Shown: piece after piece, positions 53,918-63,255 of the stretch | Position numbering within the stretch: the stretch's first letter is position 1 | Layout: every line of letters begins with the position of its first letter | NCBI GenBank assembly: GCA_020632595.1 | Contig: JACKFF010000010.1 | Coordinates: 95,682-159,681, forward strand | DNA from: Nitrospiraceae bacterium | GTDB lineage: Bacteria; Nitrospirota; Nitrospiria; Nitrospirales; UBA8639 | Direction of reading: 5' to 3' | Length of the DNA: 64,000 bases | Made by a program: the position numbers and the translations under genes | The notes under the pieces: generated by a model | The model's database searches: none | What the model was told of the DNA's origin: nothing | What the model saw: the letters and a program-made list of their open reading frames with translations, nothing else

Positions 53918-54928
53918 CTACTGATTTACCTGTGACCACTTGCGGGCCCAACCTAGCGCAAGAAGACACCCGACGCCCGCCACCGCCAACCACCCCCGGT
54001 TCATGGAAGCCCATAGTTGAAAACTGGATGACCGGGCCTGGTCATCAAAAGTACCATGTGCCCCTCTGTCCTGCGGGACAGGCCTGAATAAATTATCAGC
54101 GCGATCAGGATTGACGGGGATATTTGTCTGTTGGCCTGTATAGGCTACTTCGGCGAGATAATGGTCCAATAACCCCGGAATAAATTTTTCCCCGATGATG
54201 GTTTTAACTGTCGGCATTCCAACCCACAACTCTCGACGATCGTGATCAGCCGACCAGACGATAGCCCGTGCCATCACCTCCGGCTGATAGATGGGCGGGA
54301 CCGGCTGTGGCTCATAGGGAAGGCGGTTTTTAATCCATCCAAATTGAGTCGTATTGACTCCCGGCAAATGCACCATGGAAAGGCGGACCCGGCTTCCCTC
54401 GTGAATCAGCTCCGATCGGAGCGACTCCGTGAATCCTTTGATAGCATGTTTGGCACCACAGTAGGCCGATTGAAGTGGAATCGCACGATACGCCAACGCG
54501 CTGCCGACTTGAATAATGACACCCCGATCCCGGGGAAGCATCCGACGGAGTGCTGAAAGGGTTCCATAGACATATCCGAGATAAGTGACGTTAGTCACAC
54601 GCTGGAATTCCGCAGCCGTCATATCTTTTACGGGCGACAGTACGGAAACCATGGCATTATTGATCCAAATATCGATCGGGCCAAAGGTCTCCTCAACCTG
54701 GACAGCGGCTTTTTCAACCTGATCGGGATCGGCAACATCTGTCGGAATCACGACAGCTTTCCCTCCAAGCTTTTCAACCTCCCGGCGGGCTCCTTCCAAA
54801 CCCTCCTGGCCACGGGCCAGCAAACCGAGAGATGCCCCCCGTCGAGCATAAGCCCGTACGGTGGCTCGACCGATACCTGCAGAAGCTCCTGTGATGACTA
54901 CTACCTCTGGTTGTCGATTGCTTTTCAT
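53918..54928 (-). CDS. Short-chain dehydrogenase/reductase with C-terminal membrane anchor
   Basis: 336 residues. The SDR cofactor loop is TGASAGIG (13-20); the catalytic motif is the YxxxK of SAYCGAKHA, with the serine upstream in QVGSALAYRA. The last 25 residues are a hydrophobic segment (GWLAVAGVGCLLALGWARKW) likely anchoring the protein in the membrane. This longer SDR type is found with NAD(P) and unknown substrates. The gene converges on the hemerythrin gene and has GAGGAAAAGAG before ATG. Confidence 0.88.
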   Translation of the reverse strand: MKSNRQPEVVVITGASAGIGRATVRAYARRGASLGLLARGQEGLEGARREVEKLGGKAVVIPTDVADPDQVEKAAVQVEETFGPIDIWINNAMVSVLSPVKDMTAAEFQRVTNVTYLGYVYGTLSALRRMLPRDRGVIIQVGSALAYRAIPLQSAYCGAKHAIKGFTESLRSELIHEGSRVRLSMVHLPGVNTTQFGWIKNRLPYEPQPVPPIYQPEVMARAIVWSADHDRRELWVGMPTVKTIIGEKFIPGLLDHYLAEVAYTGQQTNIPVNPDRADNLFRPVPQDRGAHGTFDDQARSSSFQLWASMNRGWLAVAGVGCLLALGWARKWSQVNQ

Positions 54929-55035
54929 CTCTTTTCCTCTTGTGTTTCAGGGGCTACGGAATGGAGGAACGGGGGCGGTATAGGAAGTTCTCCCGCCAGG
55001 GTGAGAAGGGAAATATCCTTCGAAAATCAAAGCTC

Positions 55036-56418
55036 TCACTTCAGTAAATCCTTTTCCTGATTCTCTGCTCGATCATGCGAAATTTGCTCAACAATATGAT
55101 TATCTTTAGTGACATCAGCCTGAGAACTTACTAGCACAGCGGGTGCCGGAGCATCCCTTTTATGATCGGTCTGTTCAACAACAGCCTGTGCATCGACAGG
55201 GGGAGTCCCTTGCATCTTCAACCGATAGATGGGTTCGGGCATTTCATAATTGGCCAGGTCAAAAGCCTCTTTCACCGCTCGAATGGCTTCACTTCTGACC
55301 TTTCCGAAATCATATTGATCCTGGGTCGTCCAGGCGAACATTTTTAGAACCACGTTCGAATCGCCTAGTTTTTCTACCGAGCACCGTACCGGGGGATCAG
55401 CAATCACCCCTGGGGTGTGTTCCAAGGTGGTGAGAGCCAGTTTCAAGGCAGATTGGATGTCGACAGCGGTATCAATACCGACCTCAAAGGAGAAACGACG
55501 TTTTGGATTTCGGGAATAGTTGAGAATAATACCCTTGTAGACGGTCGCATTCGGAATGCGAACATGATTTCCGTCTAAGGTCATGAGAATGGTCTCCCGG
55601 GACGTTAACTTCATCACCAACCCTTCGTAATTCTCCAGAACAATTTGGTCCAGTGGCCGAAACGGTTGTCTGATACTCAGCAGAATACTGGCAATGTAGT
55701 TTTCCACCGTGTCCCGGAGGGCAAAACCTATGGCCAGGCCCATGACCCCGGCTACACCCACGAGAGTTCCCAAAAGAGCCGTGGCGTCAAGGATTTCGAG
55801 CATGACGACAAAGCCAATAAAGATGACCGTCCCTTTGACGATTTGTTTGGCTAATGATTGTAAAAACGCATGTGGAGTAATTTTTTCATACAGGTTATCC
55901 CATTTGGTCATAAAGGATGCGAGGAACCAGAACACAAGAAATACCGTGAGGCCGATGATCAGAAGTGGCAGATAGGAGATGAAATTATTGAGTTGATCAA
56001 CCATTTTTTCCTGCACAACGGTCAACCGTTCACGGACTTCCCGTTTCTGCGTGATTTCATCTGTCACGCTGACCACACCATCCACGCGTCCGGCCAGTTC
56101 AAGAGCCTGTTCGTGAGCTTCCTTTGTGTAAGTCTGTCCGGTTAGTCGAACCACACCCGCATTTACGTTGATAACGACACCGGCAAGGGCAGGTAAGTTC
56201 TTAAATACATCTGCAAGACGTTGCTTGATAAGCCGATCTTCAACCTTGTCTGCTCCAACCGCAATTTCCTGTGGTATATTGGTGGCGCGTGAATCTGTGG
56301 GAGCCTCCAGCTTACCCACAGGCTCCTGGGACCACACGGGTTCAAACCGCACACTCCATGCGCCAAGGATGAGGAATACGATGATTATCGAATAAAATCT
56401 GAAGTGCATACTATTCAC
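55036..56418 (-). CDS. MscS-type mechanosensitive channel with N-terminal BON domain
   Basis: 460 residues. A signal or first membrane helix (IIIVFLILGAWSV) is followed by a BON domain (about 70-130: ALAGVVINVNAGVVRLTGQTYTKEAHEQALELAGRV). The core MscS region begins near 150, with TM3 GTLVGVAGVMGLAIGFALRDTVENYIASI and cytoplasmic domain RQPFRPLDQIVLENYEGLV. The C-terminal tail carries an extra hydrophilic extension. It should release solutes upon hypoosmotic shock, and the BON domain could bind membrane or peptidoglycan lipid. Confidence 0.9.
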   Translation of the reverse strand: MNSMHFRFYSIIIVFLILGAWSVRFEPVWSQEPVGKLEAPTDSRATNIPQEIAVGADKVEDRLIKQRLADVFKNLPALAGVVINVNAGVVRLTGQTYTKEAHEQALELAGRVDGVVSVTDEITQKREVRERLTVVQEKMVDQLNNFISYLPLLIIGLTVFLVFWFLASFMTKWDNLYEKITPHAFLQSLAKQIVKGTVIFIGFVVMLEILDATALLGTLVGVAGVMGLAIGFALRDTVENYIASILLSIRQPFRPLDQIVLENYEGLVMKLTSRETILMTLDGNHVRIPNATVYKGIILNYSRNPKRRFSFEVGIDTAVDIQSALKLALTTLEHTPGVIADPPVRCSVEKLGDSNVVLKMFAWTTQDQYDFGKVRSEAIRAVKEAFDLANYEMPEPIYRLKMQGTPPVDAQAVVEQTDHKRDAPAPAVLVSSQADVTKDNHIVEQISHDRAENQEKDLLK

Positions 56419-57093
56419 CCGATCCTTGTTCTTATCATTGACTGCTCCCGGAAACCGAATAACAGCGTGCTGGACCTCTCTCGAAAAAGTCTCATCACCG
56501 CCTCAAGCGAGGCCAGAATTTATCCAGCCGCGAGAAAACGCAGCGCTCCTCTTGAGAGAGGAATTCGGCATTGCCATATAAGAGAACACCACTTCAGTAT
56601 GCGATAGATTGGTCAACTGGAGAAAGGGAACACACATGCAGCTCAGAATAATCTCAGAAGAATGGCCGTAGGCGAAATGACACATGATTCAAGGCTTGTT
56701 GAGATTATCATTTTTTATAGTTCACGAATAGCTATAAATTTTTCAACAGACAAATTCAGGTCTTACCATCTGAAAACATCCGTCACAATTGCTCTCTGAA
56801 TAGGATGGGGTTCCCGAAGTAGGGAGATGGATTCTAGAGAAGTTCCACCGGGTGATTTGTCCATAATAAGTGACAGGCGCGGTTTCTTATCACACATTTG
56901 AGTGCGGTATGCGTGGCAACATTCCAGACCATAAAGATTCCTAAGATGCGAATACTAGACAGAGCGTGAATCATGTTACACTGCAAAAATGTATCATGCA
57001 GATGATCGTCATGATGATCCTGTTTCCGTCTCCGCGACAAGTCGGGTATCCTTTGGTGTGTCCATCCACCAAACCTTAGGGGTGACACCATAA
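56419..57093. other. Divergent intergenic region, no gene supported
   Basis: 675 bases between the leftward channel gene and the rightward AI-2E-type gene. Short frames on both strands lack ribosome sites. Part of it is AT-rich (56690-56780). Confidence 0.4.
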
Positions 57094-58215
57094 ATGTCTC
57101 CACAAGTTCTCTCAGCGGCATTCCTTTTGTTGTGTTCCCTCCTGCTGTACGTGTTGGCTCTAATTTTTGCCCCCTTCATGACACCCATTTTATGGGCCAT
57201 GATTTTGGTTCGTCTCTTCTATCCTCTCTATCAGTGGCTAACCCATAAACTGGGTGACAGAACAACAGCTTCCGCGGCTCTCAGCACTCTGAGTGTCATG
57301 TTGCTTGCCGTCTTGCCCGTGGCGTATCTGGTCTTTCTGGTGGTGACAGAGACCCTTAATGCCTATCAGCTCGCCATGAATTGGGTGCAAGAGGGTGGAC
57401 TGCAACGACTGCCCGATCTCGTCGCCAGACTGCCTCTGATCGGAAACGTGTCTCAAGAATTGTTGGGCCGACTTGTTCTGGCTTACGCAGACCTTCAGCC
57501 GAACCTTGTTGAAGGCGGGAAAGCCGTCAGCGGAGTTCTGCTATCCGGTGTCGGTGGGTTGGCCACAAACGCCATTGATCTCGTGATGGATTTTTTTGTA
57601 ATCCTGTTTACCCTGTTCTTCCTGTTTCGCGACGGACACAAACTCTATCGTGCCTTTTATGAGGCGCTCCCTATCGAAGAAAGCTATAAAGCGGTGATCA
57701 TGGATCGCCTTGACAATGTGATGGGGGCTGTCGTTCAGGGCACCCTGCTCACGGCCCTGGCACAGGGTTTCACCGCAGGGCTTGCCTACTGGGCGTTGGG
57801 CGTCCCGTTTTCCGTTTTTCTGGGAGCCCTGAGCGCCCTTCTTTCTCTAGTGCCGATCGGCGGCACGGCATTAGTCTGGGGCCCGGTCGCCGCATATCTT
57901 GTCTGGACCGGCCCCATTTGGAAAGGCATCGTCATGATCGGCATCGGGATCGGGTTAGTCGGGCTCATGGATAATTTATTGAAACCGTTTCTCGTCGGAT
58001 CGAAAGCGGACTTGCCGGTCCTGTTTCTCTTCTTCGCCTCGTTAGGGGGGCTCGCCTACTTCGGGTTCATCGGATTGTTTCTTGGCCCGATTCTGCTTGG
58101 GATCGCCGTGGCGGTCTTTCAAATTTACCGTGAGAACTATCAGGCTCAGGCCGGGCTTTTGGTAAAAGCAGAATCGGGACACCCAAAAGAGCCGGGCAAC
58201 CCCATCATGAAATAG
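57094..58215 (+). CDS. AI-2E family transporter
   Basis: 373 residues with seven to eight membrane segments. The family begins ALIFAPFMTPILWAMILVRLFYPLYQWL and the C-terminal part includes GVPFSVFLGALSALLSLVPIGGTALVWGPVAAYL and GLFLGPILLG. AI-2E (TqsA/YdiK-type) carriers export small molecules or ions; few functions are proven. The tail ends GHPKEPGNPIMK. AGGGGTG lies before the ATG. The next gene follows 12 bases later. Confidence 0.9.
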   Translation: MSPQVLSAAFLLLCSLLLYVLALIFAPFMTPILWAMILVRLFYPLYQWLTHKLGDRTTASAALSTLSVMLLAVLPVAYLVFLVVTETLNAYQLAMNWVQEGGLQRLPDLVARLPLIGNVSQELLGRLVLAYADLQPNLVEGGKAVSGVLLSGVGGLATNAIDLVMDFFVILFTLFFLFRDGHKLYRAFYEALPIEESYKAVIMDRLDNVMGAVVQGTLLTALAQGFTAGLAYWALGVPFSVFLGALSALLSLVPIGGTALVWGPVAAYLVWTGPIWKGIVMIGIGIGLVGLMDNLLKPFLVGSKADLPVLFLFFASLGGLAYFGFIGLFLGPILLGIAVAVFQIYRENYQAQAGLLVKAESGHPKEPGNPIMK

Positions 58216-58227
58216 GAGGGTTGACGT

Positions 58228-58482
58228 ATGAGTGTCATCGGTTGGATCGTCTTCGGATTAATTGTGGGAGTCGTTGGAAAAATCCTCATGCCCGGCAAAG
58301 ATCCGGGAGGGTTTCTCGCTACTGTCGCTATCGGGATCATTGGGGCGCTCTTCGGTGGAATGCTCGGGCGAATGATCGGCATGTATGGCCAGGATGATCC
58401 CGTCGGGTTTGTCATGGCCGTTATCGGGGCCATCCTGTTTCTCTGGCTCTACCGGGTGGTAACCCGACGTGGAGACACCTGA
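58228..58482 (+). CDS. GlsB/YeaQ/YmgE family membrane protein
   Basis: 84 residues, three hydrophobic segments. MSVIGWIVFGLIVGVVGKILMPGKDPGGFLATVAIGIIGALFGGMLGRMIG is the family signature (transglycosylase-associated). Such small proteins respond to acid or general stress but lack a defined function. GGAGGG precedes the ATG. Only 12 bases separate it from the AI-2E gene, so it is co-transcribed. Confidence 0.92.
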   Translation: MSVIGWIVFGLIVGVVGKILMPGKDPGGFLATVAIGIIGALFGGMLGRMIGMYGQDDPVGFVMAVIGAILFLWLYRVVTRRGDT

Positions 58483-58633
58483 CGTCAACCATTTCCCCCG
58501 GACTGTGTGGACCTGTTCTTTCACTCACTGACGAGTCATGTGTCCTGCTCCCACGTGAGGAGAATGACCCAAGATGGGATCTCGCCTGGATTCCGGGTGC
58601 AGATAATCACCTATCGCAGAAAGCCGCCAACTT

Positions 58634-59289
58634 CTATCTCACCTCAAATGTAGCAGGAAACCCGGATGCCAGAAGTTCTGCACAATCCTTATAGACCGCC
58701 ACCGCTCCAGCCGCATAGAGCTCCTCTCGACTGAAGGCTCCTCCTGTTTTGACCGCAATCGTCTGAAGCCCACAACCTTGAGCAGATTGAATATCCCAAA
58801 TCGTGTCACCGACCACAATACTTTCCTGCGGAGAACAGCCAGCTCGCTCCAGAGTAAGTTGAAAGATATCCGGTGCGGGTTTCGCACTGGCTACATCCGC
58901 CGACGACACCAGCCCGGCCAGCTTATCTTTCGCCTCAAGTGCGTGAACATGATGTTCCAATTCTTCAGACTTCGCACTCGTCGCCAGCCAGATGGCGATG
59001 CCTTGCGATGAAAGGCTTGCAATGATTTCTTTGGCGCCAGGCAATGGATACGTATGATCTTTCATCTCGGCAAAAAATTGGCTGTGTAACTCATTGGCCC
59101 GTCCGTGCAAGGCCTGATCCGTAAGAAGGGCATCCAGCATCAGGCCCGATCCCTTCCCAATCTGACGATGGATTGCCGCACGCGGGACTGGATGTTTGAC
59201 TACCGAAAAAGCACGGGCCCATGCCTCCACATGCAAATAATTCGTATCCATAAGCGTGCCATCAACATCAAAATCACCACTCCTATCAT
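58634..59289 (-). pseudogene. HAD-superfamily phosphatase, frameshifted near the start
   Basis: The frame downstream has DVDGTLMDT (motif I), ATSAKSEELEHHV (motif II region), KPAPDIFQLTLERAG (motif III lysine) and GDTIWDIQSAQ (motif IV), a phosphoglycolate-phosphatase-like HAD protein. In this frame the ATG would lie further out with unrelated residues. A proper start MIGVVIF at 59289 (with GGGAGA upstream) is in another frame; inserting one base in the AAAA run at 59270-59273 joins it to DVDGTL. The corrected protein has 218 residues. Confidence 0.8.
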
Positions 59290-60140
59290 GGGGAAATCTC
59301 CCGTCAGTCAGGCCGAAATGCCAGAGCTTGACTTCGCCCTCATAGATGTAATGCCCGGTTTTCTTTGCCATCATATCGGACATCATGAAATCCCTTACTT
59401 TCCCGGTTGCACACCAGGCCGGTTCTCATCTTTGACATATCTAAGCCCAGTCGCCTTTACCCAACAAGGCAAATCATGCTTCGGTTGCAGATGATGGCCC
59501 CACGGTCAGAGGATATGTCATCCCTTCTATGGACAAGGAATCTCAAATTCTCAATCCATAACGGATAACCGTCTTAGACCCGGGCTCAGCTTTCCTATTA
59601 TTAGGATATTTTCTCTATTGATTGAAATGGATACTTTTCAATTTTCATCAGAGGATTCGTCTGTCCCTTACTCATCGGCCGCATCATCTCTACGGTCTTC
59701 CCAACCGGGATTAGCTGAACGTCTCACCTAACCGGCATCACCGGGCTTAACAGGACACACTCATTGCTTAAAAAAAGTTAGATAACAGACTGCATGCGGC
59801 AGGTTAAATTTGACAGAAAAGCTGACAGGGATTGCCCGCTGAAACGGCATCCTATTCTGACATCACGAGTAACCACGTGACAGGCAACAATGGCGGCTCA
59901 AAGGTTGATACGTGTTTGACGTTTCCAATTCTTCAGGATTTTGTGTGGGTAAACGCAGGGAACAATGATTGAGACTATGGGTTTCCCCATCCCTTCCCGT
60001 TATAGAACGAGGGGATCCCGCACAGATCCGTCTTGCCCGATTAACCATACGATTTCCTGAAAAGCCACCTTTCAGAGATCACTCATGGAAAGTGATGAAT
60101 CATGGATGATTCCCCTCCTTATTTCTCTCAGGAAACCTAC
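59290..60140. other. Intergenic region, no gene supported
   Basis: 851 bases between two leftward genes. A leftward frame of 97 bases overlaps the HAD start and is its frameshifted extension. The remainder is AT-rich with no recognisable protein, tRNA or repeat. Confidence 0.45.
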
Positions 60141-60899
60141 TCAAGCAACCTTTTGTCCAACCGTGATAAGAATCGGGTAAGCGAAATGAATCTCACTACC
60201 CATGCGATGCACACCAACACCCATGGCATCTTTTCCAATGTCAGACTCAAACATCCGGCGAAGCTTGTCTTTGTCCCCAGGGTGAGGGAAGGAAGCAGCC
60301 AGCTGACGTTCCAGCTCCATTTCGACCTTATAGCGTCCCGTTTTGATATTAGTCAGGCCCGACGTCTCAATAGCTGTCGCCATTTCGGCAAAACTGAGAG
60401 CTTTGGTATGGGAGGGGTCCCGGAGTTGCTCCATCCGATTGTACGCCTCGGTTTTTTCTGATGGAAGGACCGCGTCCACCACCATGACTCTCCCGTGGGG
60501 CTTGCAAACCCGAACCATTTCCAACAAGACGGCCATGGGGTCAAGGAAGTGATGGAAGCTATAGCGCGTCACCACACATGAAAAATGGGCACTAGGAAAC
60601 GGGAGTGACAATACGTCACCAATGTGCCAGGACACATTGGTGAGATTCTGTTCCTGCTGGCGTTTCCCCGCTTCCTCAATCATGGTAGGAGTGAGATCGA
60701 GACCTGTCACATGAGCCGCATGCTTTGCCAATTCGCACGCCACAATGCCGGGACCACAGGCAACATCAAGAACCGTATCCCTGGCACCCACCCCACTGAA
60801 TTGCACCAGCATATCCATCGATGCGGAATGCCCGGGAAGCTCCGCGAAAGGCACGGCCTGCAATGTAAACTGGGAAATGATCGTGTCGTGGTGTTCCAT
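60141..60899 (-). CDS. Class I SAM-dependent methyltransferase
   Basis: 252 residues. Motif I is VLDVACGPGIVACELA; GLDLTPTMIEEA, HIGDVLSLPFPSAHF and TRYSFHHFLDP are the following SAM-fold elements. It belongs to the UbiE/COQ5-like group (methyltransferase_11). The substrate is unknown. No isoprenoid quinone genes are adjacent. The start at 60899 has GAAAGAAAC upstream. Confidence 0.9.
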   Translation of the reverse strand: MEHHDTIISQFTLQAVPFAELPGHSASMDMLVQFSGVGARDTVLDVACGPGIVACELAKHAAHVTGLDLTPTMIEEAGKRQQEQNLTNVSWHIGDVLSLPFPSAHFSCVVTRYSFHHFLDPMAVLLEMVRVCKPHGRVMVVDAVLPSEKTEAYNRMEQLRDPSHTKALSFAEMATAIETSGLTNIKTGRYKVEMELERQLAASFPHPGDKDKLRRMFESDIGKDAMGVGVHRMGSEIHFAYPILITVGQKVA

Positions 60900-60988
60900 G
60901 GTTTCTTTCTCTCGTCAGAATGCTGGCTTCATGCCAAGTTCAGGGGCATGCCTTTATTGACCCGATCGGTTTGAGTGGCGGGTAAGGC

Positions 60989-61489
60989 TCAAGGCTTGAA
61001 CAGGCGCAAGGCCATTTGTTCTTCGTCTAAGTAAGAATCACCCATTTTTAGTCCGCGTTCTTCGCGTGCGAATGATGTGAAGCCTTCTGATGCATAGAGG
61101 CGCTTCGCTCGTAAGTTGAGCGAAACCACCGTCAAGTTGATGTTCTCCAGACCTTCGATGCCTCTGGCACGCCTCACCACTTCCTGGACAAGTTGTCTGC
61201 CAATTCCTCTCCCGGAGCACTCCGCATGCACATACATTCGATACAACAATCCTTTATGTCTCAGCTTTTCCTGCGTCTCTCGCGCAAAACTCACCACTCC
61301 AGCCAATTGTCCTTCATGTAACCAGGCTCCCAGCGTAAAGGAATCCCCACGGTTCGACGCAAACGGAACCATAGGTTCTCCGGCATCTTTGGCACTGATG
61401 CGAAACGATTCAGGATGTGCTTGGAGACCGCAAAGCATGAGGGCTTGATAGGCCGTCACATCCGTCGATATTAACTCGCGAATTATCAT
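60989..61489 (-). CDS. GNAT family N-acetyltransferase
   Basis: 166 residues. The acetyl-CoA site reads RMYVHAECSGRGIGRQLVQEVVRRA, with the R/Q-x-x-G-x-G/A loop. LRAKRLYASEGFTSFAREERGLKMG completes the fold. The substrate (amine) is unknown. No ribosome site is clear. It lies next to the methyltransferase gene, 89 bases away, on the same strand. Confidence 0.9.
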   Translation of the reverse strand: MIIRELISTDVTAYQALMLCGLQAHPESFRISAKDAGEPMVPFASNRGDSFTLGAWLHEGQLAGVVSFARETQEKLRHKGLLYRMYVHAECSGRGIGRQLVQEVVRRARGIEGLENINLTVVSLNLRAKRLYASEGFTSFAREERGLKMGDSYLDEEQMALRLFKP

Positions 61490-62013
61490 GCTTGTCCCGC
61501 AGACCTCCGTGTATTTCTTTGGCGCTCAAAAAGGAAAAGATAGATCCGCCTCAGGTGCGGATCTCGGATTTTCCGGCTGTATTATAGACCATCCATTCCT
61601 CCGGACAATACGGGATCATCGGTCTGATTTCAGTTCCGTTCCTGCCCTACGGACATTGATGACAGCATCATCTCTCGATACACGACATCCTGTCTTTCCT
61701 CACTCACCTCTTTCATCAAATGGTTTCCAATCAACGCGGGGAGATTCCTGGTCAAGTGGCAAAATCCGTCACAATGGGATCGTCATCCTGAACAAAGAGC
61801 AAATGATCTGTGCCCAGGCGAAAAGGTCAACAGCGAGTTCTTCCACAATAGAGGAAATAAGATCAGTTGTGGATCTGGGAAGGTGGAAAAGGAAGCGAGG
61901 CATCTGCCCATGCCCGGCAGGGTCTTGCAAAAATCCCCGTAAAGTTCTAATTTAAGAAGGCCTGAGAGGAAAAACCTCCGGGAGAACTCTCCTCCGTTTG
62001 AAAAAAGGACTAC
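61490..62013. other. Intergenic region, no gene supported
   Basis: 524 bases. A rightward frame of 155 codons (61488-61955) overlaps the GNAT start and shows no family or ribosome site; it is not called. The region divides divergent genes and should carry their promoters. Confidence 0.4.
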
Positions 62014-62562
62014 ATGAGAGACAATGCTGTTACCTTGCTTCTCCTCGGAGCGCTGCTTGGGGGCGTCATCAATGCAGCCGTCAGGCGATACGCCACCTTC
62101 AAAGAAGGCAAAGGCATCGCCCTTGCCATACAGGGAGAGATTACCGCCATCATTGAAATTGTCTTAAAACGACGGTACCTGCAACACCTTGAAAAAATCA
62201 TACAGAAACTTTCCGACCCGGCCCATCAGCTGACCGCCAACGATATTTTTTCACCAAGAATTTCCGAAAATTATTTCCCGGTGTTTAACAGCTTAGCGAA
62301 TAAAATCGGTTTGCTGACAGATCGGAGTGCTGCCGTTGCAGATTTTTACACCAAAGCAAAATCCATTATTGAGGATATCCATGCCCTTGAGGAGATGAGG
62401 GACAACATAACGACAGGCTCAAAGGACATTGACAGGCCTACCTTGCTGGAATTGACTACGGAACTGCGTGATCTGCTTCATGATGCAATGCGTGTTGGAA
62501 TTCAAGCAGTGGAGGACTTGAAAAACTTCCAGGACAGATCCTGGATGTTAGGAATCCGGTGA
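62014..62562 (+). CDS. Membrane-anchored helical protein of unknown function
   Basis: 182 residues. An N-terminal membrane helix (AVTLLLLGALLGGVINAAV) is followed by a cytoplasmic or periplasmic helical domain with LAIQGEITAIIEIVLKRRYLQHLEKIIQKL and VEDLKNFQDRSWML. No family is named. GAAAAAAGGAC precedes the ATG. Confidence 0.7.
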   Translation: MRDNAVTLLLLGALLGGVINAAVRRYATFKEGKGIALAIQGEITAIIEIVLKRRYLQHLEKIIQKLSDPAHQLTANDIFSPRISENYFPVFNSLANKIGLLTDRSAAVADFYTKAKSIIEDIHALEEMRDNITTGSKDIDRPTLLELTTELRDLLHDAMRVGIQAVEDLKNFQDRSWMLGIR

Positions 62563-62648
62563 CACACGATTGTACCCTGGGCAACCATGCTCACGCATTA
62601 AGGCAATTTTACTTTCCTCTCAATCTGAAATCCTCAATGTCATTGGCT

Positions 62649-63047
62649 TCACGCTGTAGGAGCTAAGCCCACCACGAGCTGACGTTCACGGGGTCCATCC
62701 AGTTCAATTAATAAGACCGATTGCCAGGTACCTAAACGCAACTCACCGTCCATTACGGGCAGGGTTAGCGACGCTCCGATCAGGGAGGCTGCCATATGAG
62801 ACCACGCATGGGAGGGATCATGGGCATGACGAAAGTTGATCCGTGGAATAATTTTTTCAGCGACTTCGAGGAAATCTTCCTCCGTGCCCTCTCCTATTTC
62901 ACCTGTCGTGAGCGCGGCCGTGGTATGTATCAAAAAGACGTGGCACAAGCCATTTTGAAAATCCCTCTTTTTAATTATACGATTCAGTTTCGGGGTGAGA
63001 TCCACAATATCCTTGAGTGTGTGTGTGTTCACCTGGAAGGTGTCCAT
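62649..63047 (-). CDS. YjbQ-family protein (secondary thiamine-phosphate synthase type)
   Basis: 132 residues. FLIHTTAALTTGEIGEGTEEDF and HAHDPSHAWSHMAASLIGASLTLPVMDGELRLGTWQSVLLIELDGPRERQLVVGLAPT match the UPF0047/YjbQ family, including the conserved histidines in the HAHDPSHAWSH block. E. coli YjbQ has thiamine-phosphate synthase activity as a weak side activity. GAAAGGAGAAG lies before the ATG. Confidence 0.92.
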   Translation of the reverse strand: MDTFQVNTHTLKDIVDLTPKLNRIIKKRDFQNGLCHVFLIHTTAALTTGEIGEGTEEDFLEVAEKIIPRINFRHAHDPSHAWSHMAASLIGASLTLPVMDGELRLGTWQSVLLIELDGPRERQLVVGLAPTA

Positions 63048-63255
63048 CAGCTTCTCCTTTCAAGAAGAGTCATTCGGACCATTGAATGATGGTGGTACTC
63101 TGTTCACAGAGTGTATACAAAAACCCATACTTTTAATAAAAGCAAAACCTGCCGAATATTTCTACAGACAACAATCGCATTGCATGACCGCACCTATATA
63201 AGTATGGTAAGACTTCAACTCACGTGATGCATGACACGGGAGGGACGAAGCGAAC

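Noticed and set aside
18431..59907. GGCTCAAAGGTTGA occurs at about 18431 and 59894
   Set aside because: A 14-base exact match is expected several times by chance in 64 kb, and the surrounding sequence does not align.
61488..61955. Rightward 155-codon frame after the GNAT gene
   Set aside because: No ribosome site, no family, and it begins inside the GNAT start region.
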